Origin: Facklamia miroungae
GTDB lineage: Bacteria; Bacillota; Bacilli; Lactobacillales; Aerococcaceae
DNA: 64,000 bases
Assembly (NCBI RefSeq): GCF_012396555.1
Contig: NZ_JAAXPS010000001.1
Span: 1 to 64,000 of the forward strand
Direction of reading: 5' to 3'
Positions within the stretch are counted from its first letter, which is position 1, and each line of letters starts with the position of its first letter. The translations under genes were made by a program, and so were the position numbers. Positions 43,134 to 51,643 of this stretch are shown piece by piece. The notes beneath the pieces are model-generated. The model was not told the origin of the DNA. It made no database searches and saw only the letters and a program-made list of their open reading frames with translations.

Positions 43134-43550
43134 GTGAGAAAATCAACTTTTGTACAAATCGAATGTACGCTGAGTGAGTATCCAGATTATGAAAGACTTT
43201 TAAGAGAAAGAAAAAATGAGATACTTTATCCTTACAATGAATTTCAAGATGAAAATATTGGAGGTAGTAGGTCGCCAAAAATTAGCAACACAACTGAAAG
43301 TAAAGCTCTGTCTCTTGTAAAGGATAAACAACTTAACCGTATTAAATTTCAAAAACAGGCGATTGAAAAATGCTTAGATCATTCTGGAAGGGGTGTTAAA
43401 GAGATTATTAAAATGTACTACTTCACTAAACCGCGAGTGAAAACGTGGGAAGGGATAGCGCAGGACGTCAACTTCAGCAGAAGACAATGTATTAATTTAA
43501 GGAATAACTTTTTCAGTAGGCTTGCTGATGAACTGGGATTCATTAAATGA
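43134..43550 (+). CDS. ArpU-family late transcriptional regulator
   Basis: 138 residues. Charged N-terminal half with STFVQIECTLSEYPDYERLL, and a C-terminal sigma-like HTH with YYFTKPRVKTWEGIAQDV, NFSRRQCINLRNNFFSRLA. ArpU/RinA-like proteins activate the packaging-head-tail operon. Start GTG behind GGGGTG. The region directly downstream (43551-43935) is where its late promoter should lie. Confidence 0.87.
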   Translation: MRKSTFVQIECTLSEYPDYERLLRERKNEILYPYNEFQDENIGGSRSPKISNTTESKALSLVKDKQLNRIKFQKQAIEKCLDHSGRGVKEIIKMYYFTKPRVKTWEGIAQDVNFSRRQCINLRNNFFSRLADELGFIK

Positions 43551-43770
43551 TTGCACTATCGTTGCACTTTAGATGGGTAAATACGTGTTATATTTGTATT
43601 GTGGAAAGTTGAAAGAAAGACCACACTTCATTCCTTTTCTATTTTAATTCCAGTTGATGCAGTTCGCCTATGAGCGATTGGAAAACTAACAGACTGGTGG
43701 CTATTATGGTCAGTATATAAAATAAAAGTCTATGTGTTGAGTTATAAAATATTTAAAGATAAATGGCTTA
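43551..43770. other. Late-region leader, upstream part
   Basis: 220 bases without an ORF. TTGCACT is repeated at 43553 and 43562 right behind the regulator's stop, and TATATT occurs at 43589, but spacing (21) is not that of a normal promoter; it may be an activator-dependent late promoter. Nothing else is recognisable. Confidence 0.4.
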
Positions 43771-43897
43771 GCAATCGATTGGATATTAGCAAGGTTCGAT
43801 ACCTTGCCGATTGCATAGCGGATTGTGATTAGTCCGCATATTCGAACAACCAGATCACCTCCTTTCTTAACCACCCTATACGACGAGGGTGGTTTTT
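43771..43897 (+). ncRNA. Structured RNA with T-arm-like fold, 16S-tail motif and terminator
   Basis: GCAATCG (43771-43777) pairs with CGATTGC (43808-43814); inside, GCAAGG (43789-43794), loop TTCGATA, CCTTGC (43802-43807) forms a tRNA T-arm-like hairpin stacked on a 7-bp acceptor-like stem, with no D or anticodon arm. Next is GCGGATT/AGTCCGC (43818-43837), then GATCACCTCCTTTCT (43853-43867), identical to the anti-Shine-Dalgarno end of Firmicutes 16S rRNA, then terminator AACCACCC/GGGTGGTT (43869-43894) with T-run. Confidence 0.55.
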
Positions 43898-43935
43898 GAT
43901 ATATTTTATTTATTAAATAATGAGGAGGTGATAAT

Positions 43936-44172
43936 ATGCTGATGAGTCAATTAATAAGATTAGAATATGAACATAACCATTTCTTAAATATAAGACTTAA
44001 TATTGAAAATGAGATGAATGATAAAGATGTTCTTATTCAAGTAAAGCGAAAAATTGACAGAAAAGTTGTTGAGATTTGCGAAGATGAAAGCGGACAACAA
44101 ATTCTAATAAATTTTTCTGAAGTGACAAATGCAAAAATTGTTCCAAATAATGGAAGATTCACTGGATTCTAA
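43936..44172 (+). CDS. Unknown small phage protein
   Basis: 78 residues: LMSQLIRLEYEHNHFLNIRL, KDVLIQVKRKIDRKVVEIC, INFSEVTNAKIVPNNGRF. AGGAGGTGAT lies four bases before the ATG and is complementary over ten bases to ATCACCT CCT in the RNA upstream (43854-43863), so translation might be modulated by pairing. Followed by its own terminator, hence apart from the packaging operon. Confidence 0.68.
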   Translation: MLMSQLIRLEYEHNHFLNIRLNIENEMNDKDVLIQVKRKIDRKVVEICEDESGQQILINFSEVTNAKIVPNNGRFTGF

Positions 44173-44179
44173 CCATACC

Positions 44180-44205
44180 AAAGACACCCCATCAGGTGTC
44201 TTTTT
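44180..44205 (+). terminator. Rho-independent terminator
   Basis: AAAGACACC (44180-44188) pairs with GGTGTCTTT, loop CCATCA, then TTT. Confidence 0.9.
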
Positions 44206-44235
44206 ATTATGCATAAGACCAAAGGATAAATGCAC

Positions 44236-44553
44236 ATGAACAAACAGTTCCTAGCTAAACTAAACAGATGGATTGCAGAGGACAATCTCATAAGGTTCTA
44301 TCACTCCACACAGTGGCGCAAGGTTAGAGCTATGCGAATGAAGATAGACAACAATGAGTGTCAAGTGTGCAAGGCAGAAGGCAAGCATACGCCGGCAGAG
44401 ATGGTCCACCACGTAGTCCATGTGAGAGACAATCCGATGCTTGCATTATCTTTAGAGAACTTACTGAGCTTATGCAATATATGTCACAACAAAGAACATC
44501 CAGAGAAATTATTGTTAAATAAAAAGAGATTCACAAACGAGGAGAGATGGTAG
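44236..44553 (+). CDS. Phage HNH endonuclease (packaging-associated)
   Basis: 105 residues. WRKVRAMRMKIDNNECQVC, then HHVVHVRDNP and LENLLSLCNICHNKEHPEK: the two CxxC zinc knuckles and the H-N-H of small phage nucleases. In cos phages an HNH protein next to the terminase assists cos cleavage. AAAGGA lies nine bases before the ATG at 44236 and only three before 44230. Confidence 0.92.
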   Translation: MNKQFLAKLNRWIAEDNLIRFYHSTQWRKVRAMRMKIDNNECQVCKAEGKHTPAEMVHHVVHVRDNPMLALSLENLLSLCNICHNKEHPEKLLLNKKRFTNEERW

Positions 44554-44656
44554 ACCCCCGGGTCGATTTCAAATGAAATCAATTCGGGGAACCAGACAAC
44601 GGGGAGGGGGGAAGACTCCGGAAAAATATTCGCGCGCGCGTGAGAGGGGGTATTAA
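44554..44656. other. Candidate cos site
   Basis: A GC-rich, repetitive 100-base patch between the HNH and TerS genes in otherwise AT-rich DNA: ACCCCCGGGTCGATTT, GAAATCAATTCGGGG (inverted pair around 44570-44586), ACGGGGAGGGGGGAAG, and CGCGCGCGCG at 44632-44641. Position and composition match cos regions of related siphoviruses. The cut positions cannot be read from the sequence. Confidence 0.6.
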
Positions 44657-44986
44657 ATGGCGAAAAAGAAAACAGTTAATAAAATCCGAGAAGATTTAAC
44701 TCTATTTCTTGAAGATGCGGGTATTTACGGTGAGCATTTCTATAATCTTGTGGACGACTATTGTAGGCTTTATGAAATTAAAGAAATGCTTTGGAATGAC
44801 ATTAAGGAACGCGGTGTTGCGGTTGAATGGCAGAACTCTGAAACTTCTAAAGGAGTTAAAAAGAACGAATCTGTTGGAGAATACAATAAGGTGAACAGTC
44901 AAATGATGAACATCCTAAAACAACTTGGCATCACGTCAGAAACATTGCGAATGCTAGGCGGTGATGAAGATGGAGATGAATTCTAG
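44657..44986 (+). CDS. Terminase small subunit (P27 family)
   Basis: 109 residues, helical: KKKTVNKIREDLTLFLEDA, HFYNLVDDYCRLYEIKEML, KVNSQMMNILKQLGITSETL. The LxxDYxxLY..kem layout and ...LGLtP-like end are typical of P27 TerS. Binds cos and hands DNA to TerL. GAGAGGGGG precedes the ATG. Confidence 0.87.
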   Translation: MAKKKTVNKIREDLTLFLEDAGIYGEHFYNLVDDYCRLYEIKEMLWNDIKERGVAVEWQNSETSKGVKKNESVGEYNKVNSQMMNILKQLGITSETLRMLGGDEDGDEF

Positions 44987-46619
44987 TTATCATCCTGCAA
45001 TAGATAAATACATGAACATGGTCGAGTCCGGTGAAATCGAATCGTGTAAAGAACAAAAGCTGTTAATGAAATACCTTCGAGAAAAATTAAAGGATGCAGT
45101 TATAAAAAGTGATTTGATTGATAAAGCTATTCGTAGAATGAACCAGTATTTTGAAGGCGAATTGATGCCGTGGCAAGAGTTTGTAACAGCATTCGTGTTT
45201 GGCGTGTATGATCAAAACGATATGATTATGTTTAATGAATTCTTAGTCATGATGGGGAGGGGTGGCGGTAAGACAGGTTTTATGTCAAGGCTAGAAATGG
45301 CTTTAGCAACTACTGAACCAGTGAAGAAATATCATATTGATATTGTCGCCACTTCCGAAGACCAAGCAAAAGAATCTTTTAATGAATTTTGGGAAATACT
45401 CGACGATGATAAGCAAAATAATCAAGAAAAAAAATTCAGGAAGCACTTCTATTTCACCAAAGAACAATACATTTTTAAAAAAACAAGAAGCCGCGTTATG
45501 TATCGGACTAATAATCACAAAACAAAATATGGTGGACGACAAGGGGCTGTCATCTTTGATGAAATACACTCATACGATGATGAAAAATCAGTCAAAGTGT
45601 TCATATCAGGTCTAGGGAAGAAAGATAACCCTAGGCGTTTTTATTTTACGACTGATGGATACAATCGTGGCGGTTTCCTAGATATGTTGAAAGATGAATC
45701 GGTTTTAATTTTAAACGGAGATCGGCCAAATCGAAAGACATTTCCATTTATTTGCAAATTAGATGATGCGGAGGAAGTTCACGACAAAACTAAATGGGAG
45801 AAAGCCAATCCATCGCTTAGATACTTCCCTACTCTTAGGCAAGAGATGGTTGATGAATACGAAAAACTTGAAGACCGTGGTTCATCTAAAATTGAATTTA
45901 TGACTACAAGAATGAACATTCCTATGAATGATAGTCACGAGTCGGTAACCACGTGGGAGAATCTCTTAGAAGCTAACGATGAAGTTATTAATTTAGATGG
46001 AATGAATTGTATTGGAGGTATTGATTATGCAGATACAACGGACTTTGTTGTTGTGGGCTTGCTGTTTAAAGTTGATGACATCTATTATTGGAAGTCACAC
46101 ACATTTATCTGCCATCGATCTCTACAAGGACGTAATTATAAGGTGCCAATTGATGTGGGTGTGAAAGAAGGAAGAATAACAATCATAAATGATGATATTA
46201 TATCGCCTAGCCATGTAGCAGGTTGGTTTATTAAACAATCTAAGAAGTATCGCATCAAAGATATTTGCACTGATATGTATCGTATCAGTTATTTGTCTGA
46301 CGAATTCGAAAAGAATGGATTTAATAAACTAACATTATCTCGAAGCGGATCAAGAACCCACACAGAATTAGAGCCGTTCGTCAATGAGATATTCGCTTTT
46401 AATCGTATCAAGTGGGGCAAAGATTTTATGATGAATTGGTATACATGGAACACTTATAAACATCGAGATGGTAAAGGGAATATGACTTATGAAAAGATCG
46501 AACCGAAGTTAAGAAAAACAGATGGATTTATGGCTTTACTTCACGCTTTGCAGCATAGAGATAAGCTTAATGTTCTAGTTGTGAAAATTAGAAAAAGTCT
46601 CAAAACCTATACATATTAG
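44970..46619 (+). CDS. Terminase large subunit
   Basis: About 549 residues. ATPase domain: MMGRGGGKTGFMSRLEMALA (Walker A near residue 97), FDEIHSYDDEKS (Walker B). Nuclease domain from about 330: IGGIDYADTTDFVVVGLLF, with catalytic Asp. Translocates DNA into proheads and cuts at cos. Start is uncertain among ATGs at 44964, 44970 and 44976; the second lies six to seven bases behind AGGCGG. Overlaps TerS by 17 bases. Confidence 0.94.
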   Translation: MEMNSSYHPAIDKYMNMVESGEIESCKEQKLLMKYLREKLKDAVIKSDLIDKAIRRMNQYFEGELMPWQEFVTAFVFGVYDQNDMIMFNEFLVMMGRGGGKTGFMSRLEMALATTEPVKKYHIDIVATSEDQAKESFNEFWEILDDDKQNNQEKKFRKHFYFTKEQYIFKKTRSRVMYRTNNHKTKYGGRQGAVIFDEIHSYDDEKSVKVFISGLGKKDNPRRFYFTTDGYNRGGFLDMLKDESVLILNGDRPNRKTFPFICKLDDAEEVHDKTKWEKANPSLRYFPTLRQEMVDEYEKLEDRGSSKIEFMTTRMNIPMNDSHESVTTWENLLEANDEVINLDGMNCIGGIDYADTTDFVVVGLLFKVDDIYYWKSHTFICHRSLQGRNYKVPIDVGVKEGRITIINDDIISPSHVAGWFIKQSKKYRIKDICTDMYRISYLSDEFEKNGFNKLTLSRSGSRTHTELEPFVNEIFAFNRIKWGKDFMMNWYTWNTYKHRDGKGNMTYEKIEPKLRKTDGFMALLHALQHRDKLNVLVVKIRKSLKTYTY

Positions 46620-46633
46620 AAAGGTGGTGAAAC

Positions 46634-47833
46634 ATGGGAATATTTGACATTTTTGGGTGGAGTGGATCGCATAGTAATCCACAAGTTAGAACCAGCTTAT
46701 CAAGGAAACAACTAGAAACACTTATTCAAACAACTTCGAATAGCGTTCACTTCCATAGGTATGCTATTCAATTGTGTGTCAATAAATTAGCTAGTGCATT
46801 AAGTCTTTGTAAATTTGAAACCTACAAAGAGTACGAGAAGATTGAAGATCATTACTGGTGGAAGTTTAACTTTGAACCGAATAAGAATATGAACATGCAC
46901 GATTTCTTATATCAGTTAGTGCATGAGATGGTATATGACGAACGCGGGGCTTTAGTCATTCAAAATTTAGAAGGCGATTTTGTGGTGGCAGAAAGTTACG
47001 AGGTTGTAGAAGGTAGCTTTATTGGAAATATTTACAAGAATATCCATTTATACGGCGGTATCGTTTTAAACGAGTCTTATAGAGAATCTGATGTGCTTAG
47101 GTTCCAATTACCAAACAAAGAAGTAAAGGCGATTGTAGACGGTCTATACCGCGAGTATGGCCGATTCTTATCCGTGGCATCAGAAGCATATATAAGAGAT
47201 CGTTCGTTAAAGCTAGTTCTTAATATTGGATCAATGTTTAATCAACAGCCGACTGAAGTTGAAAACGAAGATGGAGAAATTGAAGAAGTCGATCCAGTGG
47301 ATGAATTGATGCAACATCGATTTAAGAATTTATTTAAAGGTGGCGATACTTTAACGCCCTTAGAAGAAGGGTTAGAAATCGAAACGCTTTTCGAAGGAAA
47401 AGGGGATGAAAAACAGCAAGCAGAAATTTATAATTTGTTTGATTCAATCATCAATTTTACTGCAGATGCTTTTGGCATTCCACGCGGACTGCTCAAAGGG
47501 GATGTAGCTGATGTGGAAGCTATGACAGAAAACTTTGTGACATTTACTATTCGACCACTTGCAAAAGAAATAGAGACTGAATTAAACCGCAAACTTTATA
47601 AGAAAGAAGGTTTAATAAAAGGTTCTAAAATTAAATTAGTTACAGGAACTATCCAAACTTACAATGTAGTATCGTTTGCTGCTGCAGCAGATAAATTAAT
47701 AGCAGCAAGTATCGCGACACCTAATGAAATGCGTGAGGCATTAGAATGGGAGCGAATTGAACAAGCTAAGATGGATGAAATAAAAGTAACTAAGAACTAT
47801 GAACAACTGGAGAAAAGTGAAGATAAGGAGTAG
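46634..47833 (+). CDS. HK97-family portal protein
   Basis: 399 residues. VHFHRYAIQLCVNKLASALS, KNMNMHDFLYQLVHEMVYD, VDELMQHRFKNLFKG, FTADAFGIPRGLLKGDVAD, all features of HK97-type portals that form the dodecameric DNA gate. AAAGGTGGTG precedes the ATG. The following 130 bases hold an AGACGGTCA/TGACGGTCT terminator-like hairpin at 47887. Confidence 0.93.
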   Translation: MGIFDIFGWSGSHSNPQVRTSLSRKQLETLIQTTSNSVHFHRYAIQLCVNKLASALSLCKFETYKEYEKIEDHYWWKFNFEPNKNMNMHDFLYQLVHEMVYDERGALVIQNLEGDFVVAESYEVVEGSFIGNIYKNIHLYGGIVLNESYRESDVLRFQLPNKEVKAIVDGLYREYGRFLSVASEAYIRDRSLKLVLNIGSMFNQQPTEVENEDGEIEEVDPVDELMQHRFKNLFKGGDTLTPLEEGLEIETLFEGKGDEKQQAEIYNLFDSIINFTADAFGIPRGLLKGDVADVEAMTENFVTFTIRPLAKEIETELNRKLYKKEGLIKGSKIKLVTGTIQTYNVVSFAAAADKLIAASIATPNEMREALEWERIEQAKMDEIKVTKNYEQLEKSEDKE

Positions 47834-47965
47834 TGATCCAAGTGTATCTTGACTAGCAAAGAGCTTAACCAAATATAAATTTTTCAGACGGTCAAATGAC
47901 GGTCTTTTTATTTTGTCCTGAATATGACATTAAACTTTTCCATCAACTAAGAAAGGAGGACGCGA

Positions 47966-48772
47966 ATGAATAAGAAGTTAAAAAACATACCTTTCCAATT
48001 TAAAAATGAAGTAGTCAATAATAAGACTGTTTTAACACTATCTGGAGTGGTCGGCAAACCATATCCGTGGGAAGATGAAACAGACACTATAAATGAGAAA
48101 TTAATCGAAAATGCGTTATCTGGAGTTGATGGCGATATTAACATTCGGTTGAATTCCCCGGGTGGAGATGTTTTTGAAGGTATTTCAATATGTAACTTAT
48201 TAAAGTCTTTGGATAATCACGTTACCATTGAAGTTACTGCATTGGCTGCAAGTGCTGCATCAATTATCGCTATGGGTGCTGATAAGGTCATTATGGATCA
48301 AGGGTCAAGCATGATGGTGCATGAAGCTTCCACGATGGCATGGGGCAATAAGCAAGATATTCAAAAAACACTTAATGCTTTAGAAACTATCGACAAATCA
48401 TTGATTTCTATTTATCAGACTAAAACAGGTCTTGATGAAAAGACAATCAGTGATTTTTTAACTGCTGAAACTTGGTTGACCGCTCAAGAAGCTGTTGAAA
48501 ATGGATTTGCTGATGAAGTTGGCAACGTAGACATTGAAGATGAAATTGAACCAGAACCAGAAAAAGTTGTAGATACTGAAGATGAAAAAGGTACAAAAGC
48601 AAATGGTGGATTAATCGGATTAGATGGCATTACTTTGGTGTCTAACGAAATAATTGCTGAAGTAGCTGCAAAAGTGCAAGAGAAGTTAGAGGATCAGTTG
48701 AAAGAAAAGAAACAAGAAGAACCAAAACCACAAAAAAATTTACTTAAAAACTTTTTAGGAGGAATTAATTAA
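47966..48772 (+). CDS. ClpP-like prohead protease
   Basis: 268 residues, S14 peptidase: IRLNSPGGDVFEGISICNLL, nucleophile Ser in TALAASAASIIAMGAD, His in MVHEASTMAWGN, later Asp in VGNVDIEDE region. Acidic/lysine-rich C-terminal third, possibly a scaffold. It cleaves capsid or scaffold during prohead maturation. AAAGGAGG lies six bases before the ATG. Confidence 0.94.
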   Translation: MNKKLKNIPFQFKNEVVNNKTVLTLSGVVGKPYPWEDETDTINEKLIENALSGVDGDINIRLNSPGGDVFEGISICNLLKSLDNHVTIEVTALAASAASIIAMGADKVIMDQGSSMMVHEASTMAWGNKQDIQKTLNALETIDKSLISIYQTKTGLDEKTISDFLTAETWLTAQEAVENGFADEVGNVDIEDEIEPEPEKVVDTEDEKGTKANGGLIGLDGITLVSNEIIAEVAAKVQEKLEDQLKEKKQEEPKPQKNLLKNFLGGIN

Positions 48773-49977
48773 TGAAAAATTTTGAAGAAAAAACAATCGA
48801 TTTTGAAGCATTAAAGAAAAATGCTTATGAAGCAATGGCAGAAGGCAAAGAAGAAGAAACGAAGGAAGCATTTAGTGCTTTGTTTGATAATATGGCTGAA
48901 CAAGCTAAAAAAATGGCACAGAATAAAACAAGTGAATTATATTCAGCAATTCAGGACGATCAAATTTTAGTAGCACGTGGCGTTCGCATGCCAATCACTT
49001 CTAAAGAAATGAAATTCTTTAATGAAGCGGTAGAGAAACAAAAATTAGATGGTCTAGAAGCTGCTTTCCCAACAACAATTATCGAAAATGTCCTCTCCGA
49101 TATCACTAAAGAACATCCGCTTTTATCTGCAATTGATACGCGATATACAGAAGCGGTTATTAAATATATCTATGCAGACCCAACTGAAGTAACCGCCTAC
49201 TGGTCAGAAATCCCTGCAGATATTAAGCAAATTCTATTACGCACATTCAAGAATTTAGAAATGACGGTAGTTAAGCTACATGGTTTCATTGCCTTGCCAA
49301 AAGGTTACTTCCAATTAGGTCCATCTTGGTTAGCTAACTTCGTGACTACAAGCTTACGTGAAGTTATGACTGCTACATTAGAAGCTGGAGTAATAAACGG
49401 TGACGGTAAATTAAAACCAATCGGTATGATGCGTAAGTTATCTGGATCAATAGATGGAGTCTATCCAGAGAAAACACCGGTATCCATTACTGAATTCACA
49501 CCTAATTCATTAGGCGGAGCGCGAGCTTTATTAGCTAAAGAGAAAACTTTAAATGGACAAGTCGCTTTAATCGCAAACCCGGAAACAATTGCAACAAAAA
49601 TTGATCCTGCTCTATTCTTTAAGAACGAGATTGACGGTTCATGGAAACAAGTTGGATTGCCTTATGGTGAAACAATTATTCCTTCTTATGCCGTGCCAGT
49701 TGATAAAGCAGTATATGGTGTACCTAAAAACTATTTATTAGCAGTTGCAGGACAGTTAGATATTCGTAAGTACGAAGAAACACTTGCTATTGAAGATATG
49801 GACCTTTATATCGGAAAGATGTTTACAAATGGTGTCGCTAAAAATGCTAATGCTTTTGTGGTGCTAAACTTAGCAGGTATTCAAGGCATTACCCCAGTTG
49901 CAGCAGATCCAAAAGCTGAAATTGTAAAGCAAGACTCAATTAGCCCGCAGAAAATAGAAGCAGCCCCTTCAGTATAG
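48772..49977 (+). CDS. HK97-type major capsid protein
   Basis: 401 residues. N-terminal helical delta/scaffold part (about 1-75, AYEAMAEGKEEETKEAFSAL), then the HK97 fold: GLEAAFPTTIIENVLSDITK, LRTFKNLEMTVVKLHGFIAL, GVINGDGKLKPIGMMRKL, IGKMFTNGVAKNANAFVVL. Start overlaps the protease stop by one base (TAATG), so coupled expression. Confidence 0.94.
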   Translation: MKNFEEKTIDFEALKKNAYEAMAEGKEEETKEAFSALFDNMAEQAKKMAQNKTSELYSAIQDDQILVARGVRMPITSKEMKFFNEAVEKQKLDGLEAAFPTTIIENVLSDITKEHPLLSAIDTRYTEAVIKYIYADPTEVTAYWSEIPADIKQILLRTFKNLEMTVVKLHGFIALPKGYFQLGPSWLANFVTTSLREVMTATLEAGVINGDGKLKPIGMMRKLSGSIDGVYPEKTPVSITEFTPNSLGGARALLAKEKTLNGQVALIANPETIATKIDPALFFKNEIDGSWKQVGLPYGETIIPSYAVPVDKAVYGVPKNYLLAVAGQLDIRKYEETLAIEDMDLYIGKMFTNGVAKNANAFVVLNLAGIQGITPVAADPKAEIVKQDSISPQKIEAAPSV

Positions 49978-49988
49978 GAGTGAATTAT

Positions 49989-50249
49989 ATGTATAAAGTA
50001 ATCAAAAATTTTCACGACGCAGAGGATAATGAATACTTAAATAATAAAAGTGATCAATACCCTCGAAATGGATTAAAGCCGACAGAAGAACGCATTGAAA
50101 AACTGATTAAATTAGGTTTTATCAAAACGTTAAGTAAAAAGGAGTTAGAATCCAAGGCAAAAAAGGATCTGATTGCTTTACTTGAGGATAAAGATATTTC
50201 ACATGATGTGAAAATGACTAAAGCTGAATTAATAGACCTTCTTGTATAA
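49989..50249 (+). CDS. HeH/LEM-type small head protein
   Basis: 86 residues from ATG 49989, behind AGGAGTG; the GTG at 49980 lies inside that site. N-terminal YKVIKNFHDAEDNEYLNN beta part, C-terminal helix-extended-helix with ELESKAKKDLIALLEDK, KMTKAELIDLLV. Often a head-associated fibre or accessory protein between capsid and connector genes. Confidence 0.78.
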   Translation: MYKVIKNFHDAEDNEYLNNKSDQYPRNGLKPTEERIEKLIKLGFIKTLSKKELESKAKKDLIALLEDKDISHDVKMTKAELIDLLV

Positions 50250-50264
50250 GGGGGTCTTTTAATT

Positions 50265-50543
50265 ATGTCGAATGAAGAAATCTTACCCATTGTAAAGCGA
50301 CACTTAAAGATTACCTTTTCTTATATGGATGATGAAATCCTAGAATTGATAGAAGAAACTAAAACTGTCATAAATTCAATCTGTGGGCTGTCTGAGTATA
50401 AGTACGGTTCATTAGCTATGAAACTGTTAAAAGCTCATGTAAGGTATGCAATTAGCGCTTTGCCAAGCACATTTGAATATGATTATCGTCACGATCTCTT
50501 AAAGCTTCAAATAGAGAATGGAGTGAATCGAAGTGGTAAATAA
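50265..50543 (+). CDS. Head-tail connector (gp6-like)
   Basis: 92 residues: ILPIVKRHLKITFSYMDDEI, ELIEETKTVINSICGL, KLLKAHVRYAISALPSTFEYD. HK97 gp6-like adaptor that sits on the portal ring. AAGGGGG precedes the ATG. Overlaps the next gene by 11 bases. Confidence 0.87.
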   Translation: MSNEEILPIVKRHLKITFSYMDDEILELIEETKTVINSICGLSEYKYGSLAMKLLKAHVRYAISALPSTFEYDYRHDLLKLQIENGVNRSGK

Positions 50544-50895
50544 AATGGAAGAATTGCTTAAAGACGGTAGGCTATTCTTTGGAGAGATCAAAACAGAACG
50601 TGACGCTCATCGAAAAGTAACTGGAGAGAGGTTTATCCGAACGGGTAACCTCTTTTTTAATTACGTTTCTATCAATCAACGGTTTGATGAATATCATGTT
50701 GGTCATATATCAGAAGTATTAATGAAAGTAAAAGTTTATTTCACAAAAGATATTCACACTTCGCATAAGGTAGAAATCGAGCAAACTATGTACGAAATTC
50801 TAACAATGGACCCCGACAGAGATCGAAAATATATTTATCTATTTTTAAAGAAAGTGGGTGAATTAGATGCAAATGACCGTATCGAGTCAAATTAA
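50533..50895 (+). CDS. Head closure protein
   Basis: 120 residues, beta-rich: LKDGRLFFGEIKTERDAHRK, GNLFFNYVSINQRFDEYHVG, KVKVYFTKDIHTSHKVEI. Position and size match the head-closure/stopper protein. Start GTG nine bases behind GGAG. Overlaps the next gene by 29 bases. Confidence 0.75.
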   Translation: MVNKMEELLKDGRLFFGEIKTERDAHRKVTGERFIRTGNLFFNYVSINQRFDEYHVGHISEVLMKVKVYFTKDIHTSHKVEIEQTMYEILTMDPDRDRKYIYLFLKKVGELDANDRIESN

Positions 50896-51238
50896 ATTAG
50901 ACCGCATTATAAAAGCTATGGAAGATAGAGAACATCCTGTCTTTGCGATTGATTTGAATAAAGACGAAATCAATAACTTTGATTCTTTCTTCATTTATAA
51001 CGATAAGGGGAACATCTTCCGTGCTGAAGGAGCCAACCAATATAGGATGAATTTTACAGTCTTGTACATTTCTAAAACGCATGATGATATTGATGAAATA
51101 ACACTTATTGACGAATTAATTAGATATGGCCTTACCTTTGTAGACTCATCACGTGAAGAAGCAAAGTTCAAGGAGACGGATCAAACAGCATTAGTCATCA
51201 CATTGAATTTCACTCAAATTTTTAGGTTGTGTCGGTAA
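50867..51238 (+). CDS. Head-tail joining / tail completion protein
   Basis: 123 residues: SSQIKLDRIIKAMEDREHPV, FRAEGANQYRMNFTVLYIS, DELIRYGLTFVDSSREEAK. Position between head closure and the HK97-gp10-like gene suggests neck or tail-terminator function, but the assignment is positional. GTGGGTGA lies five bases before the ATG. Confidence 0.68.
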   Translation: MQMTVSSQIKLDRIIKAMEDREHPVFAIDLNKDEINNFDSFFIYNDKGNIFRAEGANQYRMNFTVLYISKTHDDIDEITLIDELIRYGLTFVDSSREEAKFKETDQTALVITLNFTQIFRLCR

Positions 51239-51624
51239 TGGTTAAATTCAGTATTGAATTTGAAGATAACGAAGAGCTATTAGAAGCATTTCAAAAAGTA
51301 CCAAATAAAGCTGAAAAAGTGACCAATAATTTTCTAGAGTCTAAAGGCGCTCCAGAAGCTATGCGAGCGATTATTGGTTTAATGCCAGTTAGTCGAGTTA
51401 GTAAGCGTCACGCAAAAGATAGTTCTTCTTTAAAACAGAAGATGGAAAATTTAGGCTTTGAAATAATGCCTAAGAAAAAATTTAATTACTTAGTTTTCCC
51501 GAATGACGGGGTTGGATCAAAAAACTTAAAAGAACAAATTTTCTTCCAATTAGGTTTGAAACAAGTAGAAGGATCAATAACAATACAATTAACAGATGTG
51601 CTGCTTAAAGCTGCAGAATTATAA
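51238..51624 (+). CDS. HK97 gp10-like tail/neck protein
   Basis: 128 residues: KFSIEFEDNEELLEAFQKVP, RAIIGLMPVSRVSKRHAKDS, KKKFNYLVFPNDGVGSKN. The arrangement of an N-terminal helix then a 'MPVSxxxKRHA' loop is typical of gp10-family tail components. The ATG at 51238 overlaps the previous stop; its ribosome-binding site is weak (AGG), so coupling is likely. Confidence 0.75.
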   Translation: MVKFSIEFEDNEELLEAFQKVPNKAEKVTNNFLESKGAPEAMRAIIGLMPVSRVSKRHAKDSSSLKQKMENLGFEIMPKKKFNYLVFPNDGVGSKNLKEQIFFQLGLKQVEGSITIQLTDVLLKAAEL

Positions 51625-51643
51625 AACAGGAGGAATATTAAAT

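Noticed and set aside
43771-43850. A tRNA gene
   Set aside because: A T-arm and acceptor-like stem are present, but only 11 bases separate them and there is no D arm, anticodon arm or CCA-type end, so it is not a functional tRNA.
41929-44553. Restriction system from the DUF1064 and HNH proteins
   Set aside because: No methyltransferase nearby; both genes are in standard phage recombination and packaging positions.
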